A stretch of DNA of 52,574 bases from Burkholderiales bacterium (GTDB lineage: Bacteria; Pseudomonadota; Gammaproteobacteria; Burkholderiales; UBA11063), in the NCBI GenBank assembly GCA_019748155.1, contig JAIEPY010000046.1:1-52574 (forward strand), given 5' to 3'. The position numbers were made by a program, and so were the translations under genes. This document shows, in pieces, positions 1-8,860 of this stretch. Each line of letters starts with the position of its first letter. Position 1 is the stretch's first letter. The notes under the pieces are model-generated. The model searched no databases. It saw nothing but the letters and a program-made list of their open reading frames with translations, and was not told the origin of the DNA.

Positions 1-66
1 TTACAGGCTGGTGAAGTTACAGACAGTACTTGGTCGGTATTAAATATTCCGTTAGCAGATGAATAA
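1..66 (+). CDS. C-terminal end of an unidentified protein (partial)
   Basis: An open frame runs from the window edge to a TAA at 64-66 and gives 21 residues ending in NIPLADE. Only the tail is present, so no family can be assigned. It is taken as coding because it is open to the edge, reads in the same direction as the next genes, and is followed by a 284-bp non-coding gap. That gap (67-350) shows AT-rich sequence and no convincing terminator. It could be a chance open frame. Confidence 0.4.
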   Translation, partial: LQAGEVTDSTWSVLNIPLADE

Positions 67-350
67 TCTGATTGAAAAAACAATAGTAAGTACTCTAATT
101 CTGCGAATGGTTTCCATTTGTGCTAACTTTCCAAGCCAGTGATGCAATTCAGAATTTTAGCATATTGGGGATTATTTAGTAGTTGCGGCTTTGTCGCCTA
201 ATTTAAATGTGCAAAAAATATTTGATTATTGTGTTTAATTATTTGATGTGATTTGTATATTCCAAGAAATAATCTTTATACGAATAAACCCAGTTGCCAA
301 AAACTAGCTTAATTATAATAGTGACTGTAAATAATCTTTTGAGGAAAAAT

Positions 351-1139
351 ATGAAGAAAGTTTTAGTAACGCTATTGGCGCTTAATTCGGTAATGGTTTA
401 TGCGGCAAGTGAAGCAGCGGCAATTTGTTCGCCAGAAGCGAAACAGATTGAAATTACCCAAGCGGTTAAATGGTATCGCGATTCGGCCGAAAAAAAAGCA
501 CTCTATAATCAAACTTATGGGATTGCAACTATTTATGTAACTAATCTGGTTAAAAAAGATAAATTGAAGCCGCAAACTTGGGGTGTTGTTTTAGACATTG
601 ATGAAACCACCTTGGATAATTCATGGTATTTTAGAGAGTGTGGTGAGTTGGCGAGTAATGAATCAGATTTTAGTCACTACGTGGCTAATCCACAGAAATC
701 TGTTGCGCTACCCGGTGTAGTTGCGTTTACCCATTTGGTGCATAAACTTGGTGGTTATGTCAGCATGGTATCTAATCGCGACGGTTCATTTAGCGATGAT
801 AGCGGCAATGTTGTGACTACGAGCGTGGCTAATTTGAAGCAACAAGGGGTTTATTTTGATCAGGTGCTTTTGGCAAATCGGCGTGATTCAAAAACGCCTA
901 GCGATAAAAATCCGCGCTTTAATGCGGTAAATACCGCTAACTACGATGCAAGTCAAATGGTTTGGTCAAATAAATTACCCGCGCACAAAGTGATTGCGTA
1001 TTTTGGGGATAATATTCAGGATTTCCCAAAATTCAAGCAGCCTAAAATGAATGCATTAAATGAAAATGATACAGCGTTTAATGTGTTTGGCAATGGTTAC
1101 TTTATTTTACCCAATCCAATGTATGGTAGCTGGGAATAA
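351..1139 (+). CDS. Secreted class C acid phosphatase (HAD superfamily, e(P4)/5'-nucleotidase-like)
   Basis: Predicted periplasmic phosphomonoesterase that would dephosphorylate nucleotides or other small phosphates before uptake. The 262-residue product starts with a signal peptide (MKKVLVTLLALNSVMVYAAS). HAD motif I is DIDETTLDNSWY, with nucleophile D82 and acid/base D84. A VSNRDGSF segment fits motif II, and FGDNIQDF near the C terminus supplies the acidic metal-binding motif. The spacing DxDET..DNS is the class C signature. There is no lipobox cysteine, unlike Haemophilus e(P4), so the enzyme is probably soluble. An upstream TTG at 294 is in frame, but ATG 351 is preferred because GAGG lies 7 bases upstream and it begins the signal peptide. 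A terminator follows, so it is probably monocistronic. The substrate is unknown. Confidence 0.88.
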   Translation: MKKVLVTLLALNSVMVYAASEAAAICSPEAKQIEITQAVKWYRDSAEKKALYNQTYGIATIYVTNLVKKDKLKPQTWGVVLDIDETTLDNSWYFRECGELASNESDFSHYVANPQKSVALPGVVAFTHLVHKLGGYVSMVSNRDGSFSDDSGNVVTTSVANLKQQGVYFDQVLLANRRDSKTPSDKNPRFNAVNTANYDASQMVWSNKLPAHKVIAYFGDNIQDFPKFKQPKMNALNENDTAFNVFGNGYFILPNPMYGSWE

Positions 1140-1183
1140 AATCAGCACAACTAAATTACCGTGGTCACACGTTTTAACGTTTG

Positions 1184-1214
1184 AAAGCCTTGGACTCATT
1201 GCCAAGGTTTTTTT
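1184..1214 (+). terminator. Rho-independent terminator after the acid phosphatase gene
   Basis: The stem AAAGCCTTGG / CCAAGGTTTT (one G-U pair) has an 8-base loop and runs straight into seven T residues. It lies 45 bp after the phosphatase stop and before the phnA ribosome-binding site. Confidence 0.85.
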
Positions 1215-1280
1215 ACTATCCATTGCAAAATCAAAGTTAATAGCATACAATAGTGGCTAGTTAAACTTGAAAGGAATGTT

Positions 1281-1625
1281 ATGTCTCAGATACCAAATTG
1301 CCCAGAGTGTGCTTCAGCGTTCAGTTATGCCGATGGTGAACTGTATATTTGTCCAGAATGTGGGCATGAATGGAGTGCTTCTTCTACCACTGAAACAAGT
1401 ACTGATGAGGTATTGACCATTAAAGATGCCAGTGGTAATCTTCTAAATGATGGTGATAGTATTACTGTAATTAAAGATCTCAAAGTAAAAGGTAGCTCTT
1501 TAGTGGTTAAAGTTGGAACTAAAGTCAAAAATATTCGCTTGATCGAAGGTGATCATAATATTGATTGTAAGATTGACGGGATCGGCCCGATGAAGCTTAA
1601 ATCCGAATTTGTCAGAAAAGCATAG
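1281..1625 (+). CDS. yjdM: PhnA/YjdM family zinc-ribbon protein
   Basis: Small cytosolic protein of 114 residues. The N-terminal zinc ribbon is made of CPEC (residues 8-11) and CPECG (25-29). It is followed by the conserved PhnA domain, with [20 protein letters not shown] and a C-terminal small barrel. The length matches the E. coli protein (111 residues). The family was once named for phosphonate use, but that role is not supported in E. coli and the true function is unknown. AAAGGA lies just upstream of the ATG. The lysE-type gene starts 26 bp downstream in the same direction, so the two may be co-transcribed. Family assignment is secure, function is not. Confidence 0.92.
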   Translation: MSQIPNCPECASAFSYADGELYICPECGHEWSASSTTETSTDEVLTIKDASGNLLNDGDSITVIKDLKVKGSSLVVKVGTKVKNIRLIEGDHNIDCKIDGIGPMKLKSEFVRKA

Positions 1626-1651
1626 TAACTTATTCAATAAAGATATTTTAG

Positions 1652-2242
1652 ATGAGTCATTATTTTCCATTAATTTTGTTCTGTATTTCGAGTAGTATTA
1701 CCCCTGGTCCGAATAATCTGATGATTATGATGTCGGGGTTAAACTATGGTATTCGCCGTTCATTGGCGCATTTTTGCGGTATCACTGCTGGGTTTGCGCT
1801 GATGTTATTGGTGATGGGGCTTGGGTTAGATTCGATATTCACCGCATTCCCGGTTTTGCATAAGCTTATCAAAGTTGCAGGATCAGCCTATATTCTCTAT
1901 CTAGCGATTAAAACCATTTTTTCCTCAACTAAAATCCATGCCGAAGCAGGCAAACGTCCGGTAAGGTTTTTTCAGGCGGTGCTTTTTCAATGGGCAAATC
2001 CTAAAGCATGGGTAATGTCGATAGGTGTGTTTGCTGCGTTTAGCTTGCCAATTAGTAACTCAGTTTTAGAGGTCACTACAATAACTGTGCTCTTTAGCAC
2101 TATTTTGATACCTTGTTTGTCAGTTTGGCTATTTGGCGGTGTTATCATGCGTGCGATGCTAAGTAATGAACGCAGTGTTCGTATCTTTAATCTGATTATG
2201 GGCTTATTGTTAATTGCATCAATCGGTCTGATGCTTGTGTAG
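1652..2242 (+). CDS. LysE/RhtB family amino-acid exporter
   Basis: Inner-membrane protein of 196 residues predicted to export amino acids or related metabolites. The N-terminal signature ITPGPNNLMIMMSGLNYG is diagnostic of the LysE/RhtB superfamily. About six hydrophobic segments follow, including VLHKLIKVAGSAYILYLAIK and the conserved FFQAVLFQWANPKAWVM loop. Length is typical (about 200-210). The substrate cannot be read from sequence. The ATG has only a weak purine stretch (AAAGATATTTTAG) upstream, consistent with translational coupling to the preceding PhnA-type gene. Confidence 0.9.
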   Translation: MSHYFPLILFCISSSITPGPNNLMIMMSGLNYGIRRSLAHFCGITAGFALMLLVMGLGLDSIFTAFPVLHKLIKVAGSAYILYLAIKTIFSSTKIHAEAGKRPVRFFQAVLFQWANPKAWVMSIGVFAAFSLPISNSVLEVTTITVLFSTILIPCLSVWLFGGVIMRAMLSNERSVRIFNLIMGLLLIASIGLMLV

Positions 2243-2263
2243 CGCTCTTATAATCTTTATATT

Positions 2264-2283
2264 GTTTCATTCCTGAAACTTTT
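2264..2283 (+). terminator. Possible weak terminator after the LysE-type gene
   Basis: The short perfect stem GTTTCA/TGAAAC has a 4-base loop and four T residues, 22 bp after the stop codon. The stem is only 6 bp, so this is tentative. The rest of the 370-bp gap up to about 2520 is AT-rich and shows no gene. Confidence 0.45.
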
Positions 2284-2522
2284 GTACTAGCATGGTAGCC
2301 TTTATTTTTCCTGTATTTGTGCGTATCAAGTCAATCAATTTTTTTAAAACTACTCTCAATATTCTGTTCCTATTAGATTCTGGCTTCTATTTCCATATTT
2401 TAAAATAAAGATATGCGGATTTACATTTTCTGTCTATTAATTCCAAACAAAATCTTAGATATTATTGAATAATTAAATCAATAATTCTTTCTGGTAAAAC
2501 TTTCAGGGGTAATTATTTCTGG

Positions 2523-2551
2523 TTGTTAGATTGTGATTTATGTGTTATATT
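2523..2551 (+). promoter_or_regulatory. Predicted sigma-70 promoter of the TonB receptor gene
   Basis: A -35 like TTGTTA (2523-2528), a 17-bp spacer and a -10 TATATT (2546-2551) stand 12 bp upstream of a 19-bp palindrome. The predicted start of transcription is near 2558. Inferred from consensus only. Confidence 0.5.
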
Positions 2552-2562
2552 AACGACCTTTA

Positions 2563-2581
2563 AATGTTACACTGTAACATT
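2563..2581 (+). promoter_or_regulatory. Zur-type operator (zinc uptake regulator box)
   Basis: AATGTTACACTGTAACATT is a perfect 19-bp palindrome around one central base. It closely matches the proteobacterial Zur consensus, in which ATGTTATA and TATAACAT arms surround one base. It sits immediately downstream of the predicted -10, where a bound repressor would block initiation, and 32 bp before the receptor ATG. The match and symmetry are seen directly; zinc/Zur control is inferred. A related Fur-family protein such as Nur or Mur is the main alternative. Confidence 0.7.
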
Positions 2582-2613
2582 AATTTTATAATAATAAGAA
2601 TTTGGAAGTTTAT

Positions 2614-4701
2614 ATGCATAGATCTAGTACCATACGCAGCGTTGCCATGTTAATAATTTTTCATAATGCTTTTGCAATTACTACAAGCTCAGAAACTGAG
2701 CTTGAATCAGTATCTGTAGTAGCTAACAAACAAAAGAACCAGAGCTTAGGTGGAAGTAGTGCTAGAACTCAAACAATTGAAACCTCAGAAGAATATGTTA
2801 AGCGTGGAAATATAATTACCAACCTCACAGAATTTCAACCGACAGATAACATTCATCCAACTGCAGAACAGTTAAATAACGCAGCGGGGGTATCAATACT
2901 AGGTAGCTCTCAAAGCATTAGTCAAAATATAAGTATTGGTGGTTTGAGCGATAATAATATTTATGTTGGAATCGATGGTGTAAATAATTACTTTTCTTCA
3001 TTTGGTCACGGTCATGGTGATAATCAGACTAGGTTATTGCCAGATACCTTTTTGTTCAAGCGTGCCGATGTATCTGAAACTGGTTCCGATATAACTCTGG
3101 GCTCTGGTAACCTTGGTGGCGCAATAAACTTTGTTACTATTGATCCAGAAGATTTATTACTCGGCGATCAATTTAGTACTAAAGTTGGCACAGGATATAA
3201 TAGTGTATCTAGTGGTCAAAATACTAATTTAGGGCTTGCTGCCAAGACTGGCTCTGTAGGATACTTACTTGCCGGTGTATTTACCAATAACAATGATACG
3301 CAATTAAGTAATGGCACTACACTTGATTATTCAGCAAACACTAACTTCCAGGCAATGGCGAAAGTAAATATTGATATTAGTAAATCACAACAATTAAAAC
3401 TTACGCTACTACAAATGCAGAATCAGGGTCTCTATCCTGCAATAATAAATGATCAAGTGAGTGAAGATAACCCAACTGCAGATTTCATTTTGCGCCAGTC
3501 ACAATTTTCTGTTGATTATAATTATAAGCCAGGAAGCCCATATTTTGATATTCAAGCAAAATTCTATTATCTCAATAATTATTATCAATCATCTCCAACT
3601 GCAACTAGTCTTGAAGCGATTCCTCAACAAATAAATATAAATACGAGTGGGCTTAAATTACAAAACCAAATGCTTTTGGCTGAACAAAAGATATTATATG
3701 GACTCGACTATACTGACATAAATGGTTCTGACAGTAATAGTTCAAATACGATGTTAAGTTTTCCAAGCGCTACCCAGAATCTCTATGGCTTATTTCTTCA
3801 AGATAGCTGGGATATTATCAATAATCTTAATTTATCTGCTGGAACACGATATAATGCTTATACCAGCAGTAGCGGTAATCTAAATAGCTTTGGAGATTTT
3901 TTTACCAGCCAGTTGGCACTTAACTATAACTTTATGAAGGATTGGGCTGGCTATATTGCCTATACCGAAGGGTTCTCTGTGCCAACAATTCAGGATTTAT
4001 ATCTCGGTGGAGTACATCCTTATGAGGCTGGTGGGGAACCATTCATGACAATGTTACCAAATCCTAATCTAAAACCACAAATAGGCAAGAACAAAACGAT
4101 TGGTATTAAATATGAACATAAATTCTATCCTGATCATACTATTAATGCGGGCATGAGTGTCTATTTGAATGATGTTGACAATTATATTCTTAATAGTTAC
4201 CAAGGTAGTTTTGATAATGTGACTACCATTCAAAACATAAACATAGATAAAGCTCAGCTATATGGCTACATTTTAACACTCAATTATCACATGCCGCTCT
4301 TTAGTCTGGATAGTAATTTTACTCAGGGATATGGTAAAAGTATGAGTAGTTATCTAAATGATCATGGTGATTATGTACCTGCGGGGACACCATTACCTAT
4401 ACCGCAAGCAAAGGGGAATTTCGTACTTGGATTTCCAATAAAGCCTATTGACAGCAAGATTAAAGTGAACTTTAATTATGCACTTAGTCAAGAACAGACA
4501 TTACCTGAAACGCCAACAGTAGGTGGCTATTTTTTAACCGGTCTTGGATATAATTGGAATCCACAAGGGCAAATGAGAGGTGTCAGCATTAATGCTGGGG
4601 TGGATAATATTTTTAATCAAAACTATCAGCAGTATGATGGTATCAATACATACCCAGGGCTTGCGCGTAATGTATATCTACAGGCAAGTTATCGCTATTA
4701 G
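2614..4701 (+). CDS. TonB-dependent outer-membrane receptor, probably for zinc (ZnuD-like)
   Basis: A 695-residue outer-membrane receptor. A signal peptide is followed by a TonB-box-like stretch (ETELESVSVVAN), a plug domain (about residues 70-190, ending SGNLGGAINFVTIDPED) and a 22-strand-type beta barrel. The barrel closes with ARNVYLQASYRY and a terminal aromatic residue. A histidine-bearing plug segment, FGHGHGDN (residues 130-137), could bind a metal. Start ATG 2614 is preferred over the in-frame TTG 2602 because GGAAG lies 5 bases before it. The Zur-type operator in its promoter makes zinc the most likely ligand, as for Neisseria ZnuD. A siderophore or heme receptor cannot be excluded. 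No periplasmic zinc ABC genes are in the window. Confidence 0.88.
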   Translation: MHRSSTIRSVAMLIIFHNAFAITTSSETELESVSVVANKQKNQSLGGSSARTQTIETSEEYVKRGNIITNLTEFQPTDNIHPTAEQLNNAAGVSILGSSQSISQNISIGGLSDNNIYVGIDGVNNYFSSFGHGHGDNQTRLLPDTFLFKRADVSETGSDITLGSGNLGGAINFVTIDPEDLLLGDQFSTKVGTGYNSVSSGQNTNLGLAAKTGSVGYLLAGVFTNNNDTQLSNGTTLDYSANTNFQAMAKVNIDISKSQQLKLTLLQMQNQGLYPAIINDQVSEDNPTADFILRQSQFSVDYNYKPGSPYFDIQAKFYYLNNYYQSSPTATSLEAIPQQININTSGLKLQNQMLLAEQKILYGLDYTDINGSDSNSSNTMLSFPSATQNLYGLFLQDSWDIINNLNLSAGTRYNAYTSSSGNLNSFGDFFTSQLALNYNFMKDWAGYIAYTEGFSVPTIQDLYLGGVHPYEAGGEPFMTMLPNPNLKPQIGKNKTIGIKYEHKFYPDHTINAGMSVYLNDVDNYILNSYQGSFDNVTTIQNINIDKAQLYGYILTLNYHMPLFSLDSNFTQGYGKSMSSYLNDHGDYVPAGTPLPIPQAKGNFVLGFPIKPIDSKIKVNFNYALSQEQTLPETPTVGGYFLTGLGYNWNPQGQMRGVSINAGVDNIFNQNYQQYDGINTYPGLARNVYLQASYRY

Positions 4702-4706
4702 TATAG

Positions 4707-5198
4707 TTAAAAAAATCCTTCGAGTTCTGGAAGAATAATTTCGATTAGGTTTAGCAGCTGGTTTTGGTAGTGGAAAATTGATTTCCGCTGCCAGAATAAT
4801 TGTTCGGGTTGATATTTGTGCTGCTGAAAATAATCCTGCAGACGTGAATCATTAATGATGGTGCTGTGGATAAGATCTAGCTCCATTCTACTATCGCGAG
4901 TCACCGCTGAGCCATTGGCGAATAAAAATTTTCCAATCGGAGTAGTGTTGGCATTTTGTAATAATTTTGCAAAAAACTCATGCTCAAGCAAGGCATTGCT
5001 GCAAGCCAGTACTACTGGTATTTGGTTAAGATTGAGCGTAATATAGCGATAGAATTGATTACCAACTACGCCTTCATCGAGCAGTGTAACCGATAAATGG
5101 CGTCCAAGCGCTTCAAGTTGTTTAGTCATCGAACCACAAGAATTAAGTAACTCTTCAAATTCAGGGTGATTAGGGTAATCTAGCAGCGGCTTAGTCAT
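4707..5198 (-). CDS. ubiC: Chorismate--pyruvate lyase
   Basis: Makes 4-hydroxybenzoate and pyruvate from chorismate, the first committed step of ubiquinone synthesis; cytosolic. The 163-residue product matches the length of E. coli UbiC (165). It keeps GSMTKQLEALGRHLSVTLLDEG near the N terminus, TPIGKFLFANGSAVTRD in the middle, FWQRKSIF, and a late Glu (LIEIILPE) corresponding to the catalytic glutamate. The start at 5198 is chosen over 5225 because it gives an 8-bp ATGACTAA overlap with the apaH stop, typical of translational coupling. No ubiA lies beside it. Overall conservation is modest, but the motif order is convincing. Confidence 0.83.
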   Translation of the reverse strand: MTKPLLDYPNHPEFEELLNSCGSMTKQLEALGRHLSVTLLDEGVVGNQFYRYITLNLNQIPVVLACSNALLEHEFFAKLLQNANTTPIGKFLFANGSAVTRDSRMELDLIHSTIINDSRLQDYFQQHKYQPEQLFWQRKSIFHYQNQLLNLIEIILPELEGFF

Positions 5199-6000
5199 GG
5201 CTGTAGGCGATTTGAGCCAGTTCATAATTTTCCAGATTGATTGCGGTTAGTTTACGTCCCCAGACACAGCCCGTATCGAGTGAAATATAGCGTTCTTCAT
5301 GAAAAAACCCGAGAGCTGCCCAGTGCCCAAAGATAATTTTTTTGTTAATACTTGGGTTAAATGGGGTCTGAAACCACGGAGTTAAGTGTTCCGGCATATT
5401 TGCCAAATCGCCTTTATAGCGATAATCCAGCGCAAAACCGTCTCGTTCCAAAAAACGCATCCGGGTGCAGGAGTTAATCGCAAACTTCATTTTTTTAAGG
5501 CTGCTGAGATCGCTTGACCAATAATTAGGTTTGTTGCCAAAGATACTTTCAACGAATTGAACATAATCAGCTGATTGTAAATGATTAGAGACTGAGTGAT
5601 TAATATGAAGTAGTTCGTTGAAATCCATTTGCGGATATATTCCCGCGTGAGCCATAATATATTGATTATCATGGTATACTAATGGGCAAGATCTAAGCCA
5701 ATCAATATATTTATTGATGTTTTTATCGCGAATAACATCGCCTAAGGTATCATCACTGTCAAGTTTTACCAGATGATTAAAGCGTGCGAGTAAGTAAATA
5801 TCATGATTGCCAAGTACGGTAATCACGCTATCCTGATTTTTATAGACCCATTTAAGTACTTCCAGTGATTGTGGTCCGCGATTAACCAGATCGCCAACTA
5901 GGTATAAAATATCTTTACTTGGATTAAAATAAATCAGTTGGAGCAGCTCCATAAATTGTCGGTAACAACCTTGAATATCACCTATTGCGTAGCGTGCCAT
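5191..6000 (-). CDS. apaH: Symmetrical bis(5'-nucleosyl)-tetraphosphatase
   Basis: Hydrolyses Ap4A to two ADP and also removes Np4 caps from RNA in enterobacteria. The 269-residue protein (E. coli 280) has the metallophosphatase motifs in order: GDIQGC at residues 7-12, GDLVNRGP at about 36-43, GNHD at about 65-68, and late histidines in IIFGHWAALGF. The C-terminal SLDTGCVWGRKLTAINLE block is characteristic of ApaH. It starts divergently from rep across a 115-bp gap and overlaps ubiC at its 3' end, so apaH-ubiC is probably one transcript. Confidence 0.95.
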   Translation of the reverse strand: MARYAIGDIQGCYRQFMELLQLIYFNPSKDILYLVGDLVNRGPQSLEVLKWVYKNQDSVITVLGNHDIYLLARFNHLVKLDSDDTLGDVIRDKNINKYIDWLRSCPLVYHDNQYIMAHAGIYPQMDFNELLHINHSVSNHLQSADYVQFVESIFGNKPNYWSSDLSSLKKMKFAINSCTRMRFLERDGFALDYRYKGDLANMPEHLTPWFQTPFNPSINKKIIFGHWAALGFFHEERYISLDTGCVWGRKLTAINLENYELAQIAYSHD

Positions 6001-6052
6001 CTAAACCCCTTAAATCAGTTACAATACCGTACTTTCATATTCATAGTAAATA

Positions 6053-6091
6053 TATACTCCAAAGTCCAAGATTCAAAGATGATGAGTATTT
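6053..6091. repeat. Partial copy of the palindromic intergenic repeat (copy A)
   Basis: The apaH-rep gap carries AAAGTCCAAGATTCAAAGAT followed by GATGAGTAT, preceded by TATACTC. The same arm occurs at 48890-48918 with two or three changes. The left arm and central hairpin of the long copies are missing, so this looks like a deletion remnant. Confidence 0.6.
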
Positions 6092-6115
6092 TAGTAGAGC
6101 AAAATTTTATCACAT

Positions 6116-8116
6116 ATGCAAGAACTTCTTAATAAATTAAACACACCCCAGCGTGAAGCCGTGCAATACTACTCAGGACCGCTTTTGGTTTTAGCTGGAG
6201 CAGGGAGTGGTAAGACGCGGGTAATTACCCATAAGATCGCCTACCTGATTCGTGAGCGTGGCATGCAGGCTAAGCATATCACGGCGATTACTTTTACTAA
6301 TAAAGCCGCTAAAGAGATGCAGGAACGCGCAACTAAACTGATGAACGGTTTGGCAACGCGTGGACTTACCATTTGTACTTTTCATGCTTTGGGGTTGAAA
6401 ATACTTCGCGAAGAAGCGGCAACTTTAGGTTATAAAGCTAATTTCTCGGTGTTGGATAGTTATGATAGTGGCAAAATTATCAGCGATTTGGCGCAAACTA
6501 CCGATAAATCTTTGGTGCGTAGTATTCAAGGGCAAATTTCACTGTGGAAAAATAGTTTCATTAATCCCGATGCTGCAGTCGCTGTGGCTAAAGAAGAATT
6601 TGATCGGGTAGTTGCCAGTATTTATCAGCAATACCAAGATACGCTTAAGACTTATCAGGCAATTGATTTTGATGATTTAATTAAGTTGCCGGTAGAACTA
6701 TTTAAAGATAATCTGGCAGCACTGCATAAATGGCAGCTCAAAATTCGCTATTTATTGGTTGATGAGTATCAGGATACCAATGTTTGCCAATATCAGCTAA
6801 TCAAGATGCTGGCTGGTATGCAAGGGCAATTTACCGCGGTGGGTGATGATGATCAATCAATCTATGCCTGGCGTGGTGCAGATAGTGAAAATCTCCGTCT
6901 ACTTAATCAGGATTATCCAAACCTCAATATTATTAAACTTGAGCAGAACTATCGTTCAACCATCACGATTTTAAATGCCGCCAATCAGGTAATCCAGAAT
7001 AATCCCAAACTCTTTGAGAAAAAACTGTGGAGTGAATTTGGTACTGGTGAAGCCATCCGAATTATTGCCTGTCCCAATGAAGAAGCGGAAGCAGATATGG
7101 TGGTGCGTAAAATTATGCTCCATCAGCTTAATGCGCAACATAAATTCTCTGACTATGCGATTTTATATCGTGGCAATTATCAGTCACGGATTTTGGAGCA
7201 GGCGCTACGTAACTATAAAATTCCCTATACCATTTCGGGTGGGCAATCCTTCTTTGATAAAGCTGAAATCAAAGACATTATGGCATATCTCAAGCTAATT
7301 CTCAATGACGATGATGATACTGCATTTATTCGTGCGATAACTATACCTAAACGGGGAATTGGACAAACTACCATTGATAAATTATCAACCTATGCTACCC
7401 GGCGGGGAATTTCGCTCTTTGCCGCTTTATTTGAGGAAGGTTTTGCTGCGGAATGTAATCCGGCGCAATTAGGCAATGTTTTGGATTTTGGTAATTTTAT
7501 CAATGATATCCAATTTCGTCAAACTAAAGAACCTGCTGGGGATTTACTCAATGCGATTTTAAAAGCGATTGAGTATGAAGCCTATCTCTATGACTGTGAA
7601 GAAGTTAAGGCGGCCGAGAAGCGTTATGCCAATGTAGTTAGCTTTGTGGAGTGGCTAGCAAAAAAAGGTGAGAATGATAATAAAACCTTGCCGGAATTAA
7701 TCCAAACTGTTTCGCTGATTAGTTTACTCGAAGGGCAAAACGAAGAAGAACCTGATGCGGTGAAATTAACTACCTTACATGCATCTAAGGGACTGGAATA
7801 CCCGTATGTTTTTTTAATTAGCTGTGAAGAAGGAATTTTACCGCATCAGGAATCAATCGCTCAGGGTACAATTGAGGAAGAGCGCCGTTTGATGTATGTG
7901 GGGATTACCCGGGCACAATATGAGCTGACCATTAGTTATTGTGAGCAACGCCGTAAGGCTGGAGCGCTAGAAACCCGTGAGCGTTCGCGCTTTTTAGCTG
8001 AGCTGGGTGGGCACAATATTGTCGATGAGGCCAAGCGTAGATTTGAGAAAATTGATGATAAGGCCGAGCTGGCGAATAAGTTTAATTTGCTAAAAGCCTT
8101 GCTAAATAAGGCTTGA
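6116..8116 (+). CDS. rep: ATP-dependent 3'-5' DNA helicase Rep (UvrD/Rep family)
   Basis: Superfamily 1A helicase that helps replication forks move past protein blocks. The 666-residue length matches E. coli Rep (673). Motifs in order: LNTPQREAV Q-motif region (residues 8-16), Walker A AGAGSGKT (28-35), AITFTNKAAKEM (Ia), DEYQDTN (II), GDDDQSIYAWRGAD (III), EQNYRST (IV), LTTLHASKGLEYPYVFL (V) and EEERRLMYVGITRAQ (VI). The VGDDDQSIYAWRGA form favours Rep over UvrD. The ATG has no clear Shine-Dalgarno sequence; the start is chosen by homology, since MQELLNKLNTPQ fits the family N terminus. Probably monocistronic. Confidence 0.95.
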   Translation: MQELLNKLNTPQREAVQYYSGPLLVLAGAGSGKTRVITHKIAYLIRERGMQAKHITAITFTNKAAKEMQERATKLMNGLATRGLTICTFHALGLKILREEAATLGYKANFSVLDSYDSGKIISDLAQTTDKSLVRSIQGQISLWKNSFINPDAAVAVAKEEFDRVVASIYQQYQDTLKTYQAIDFDDLIKLPVELFKDNLAALHKWQLKIRYLLVDEYQDTNVCQYQLIKMLAGMQGQFTAVGDDDQSIYAWRGADSENLRLLNQDYPNLNIIKLEQNYRSTITILNAANQVIQNNPKLFEKKLWSEFGTGEAIRIIACPNEEAEADMVVRKIMLHQLNAQHKFSDYAILYRGNYQSRILEQALRNYKIPYTISGGQSFFDKAEIKDIMAYLKLILNDDDDTAFIRAITIPKRGIGQTTIDKLSTYATRRGISLFAALFEEGFAAECNPAQLGNVLDFGNFINDIQFRQTKEPAGDLLNAILKAIEYEAYLYDCEEVKAAEKRYANVVSFVEWLAKKGENDNKTLPELIQTVSLISLLEGQNEEEPDAVKLTTLHASKGLEYPYVFLISCEEGILPHQESIAQGTIEEERRLMYVGITRAQYELTISYCEQRRKAGALETRERSRFLAELGGHNIVDEAKRRFEKIDDKAELANKFNLLKALLNKA

Positions 8117-8164
8117 TTATCTGATGGATTTAGTATACTATAATGCCTATTCTTGGAGAGAAAG

Positions 8165-8851
8165 ATGAACGATCAACCAATTTTATTTATTATTCCCGGA
8201 GCTTGTTCTTTGGGCTCGCAAATCACTTTGGAGTGGCTAAAAATTCCGTATCAGGTTGGAATTACCAGCCCAGAAATCAGACAAAGTGAGCAATTTCGTA
8301 AAGTTAACCCCGCGGGTAAAGTTGGGGCGCTAAAAGATGGCAAGGTAGTTGTAGCTGAAAATCTGGCGATTTTGCTCTATTTGGCAGATAATTATGCGTC
8401 TCATGCTGTTTGTCCACCTTATGGTAGCAATGATCGAGTGCTAATTTACCAATGGCTATCTTATTTATCTTCTACATTACATCCTGCGTTTCAGCATTTT
8501 AATTATCCAAACCGTTTTGTCGAAGATGATTATGTCGATAAATTTCGTGAACTAGCAGAAGCGAGATTATTAGTTATATTACAATATATTGAGAGTAATC
8601 TATCGAGTAATGGATTCTTTTTGCCGACTGGACCAACGCTTGTTGATGCACAGGCATATGGTTTATTGCGCTGGTGTAAGAAACATAATCGTGGCGAAAA
8701 TTTGGTAGATTTAACTGCATATCCTAAGATTCGTAATTTTTTTGCGATAATGGAACAAAATCCGGCAGTGCAAAATGCATTATTGATTGAGCAGCAACAG
8801 GCACAAGCGCTTAAAGGTAGTTTATTTGCGGGTTATTTTGAATTTAAGTAG
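8165..8851 (+). CDS. Glutathione S-transferase family protein
   Basis: A 228-residue cytosolic protein. The N-terminal thioredoxin-like domain (about 1-80) contains PGACSLGSQITLEWLKIPYQ and VAENLAILLYLADNY, the latter holding the glutathione-contacting position usually occupied by E/D-S/N. The helical C-terminal domain has the PTLVDAQAYGLLRW capping motif. It resembles beta-class bacterial GSTs; the substrate is unknown. ATG 8165 is preferred over TTG 8153 because GGAGAG lies 5-10 bases upstream. The SulP-carbonic anhydrase gene starts 9 bp after the stop, so the two are probably co-transcribed. Confidence 0.87.
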   Translation: MNDQPILFIIPGACSLGSQITLEWLKIPYQVGITSPEIRQSEQFRKVNPAGKVGALKDGKVVVAENLAILLYLADNYASHAVCPPYGSNDRVLIYQWLSYLSSTLHPAFQHFNYPNRFVEDDYVDKFRELAEARLLVILQYIESNLSSNGFFLPTGPTLVDAQAYGLLRWCKKHNRGENLVDLTAYPKIRNFFAIMEQNPAVQNALLIEQQQAQALKGSLFAGYFEFK

Positions 8852-8860
8852 AGGTTGAAT

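Noticed and set aside
1060-1260. A 66-codon plus-strand frame across the end of the phosphatase gene
   Set aside because: It reads through the phosphatase stop and the clear terminator in another frame, so it is a shadow.
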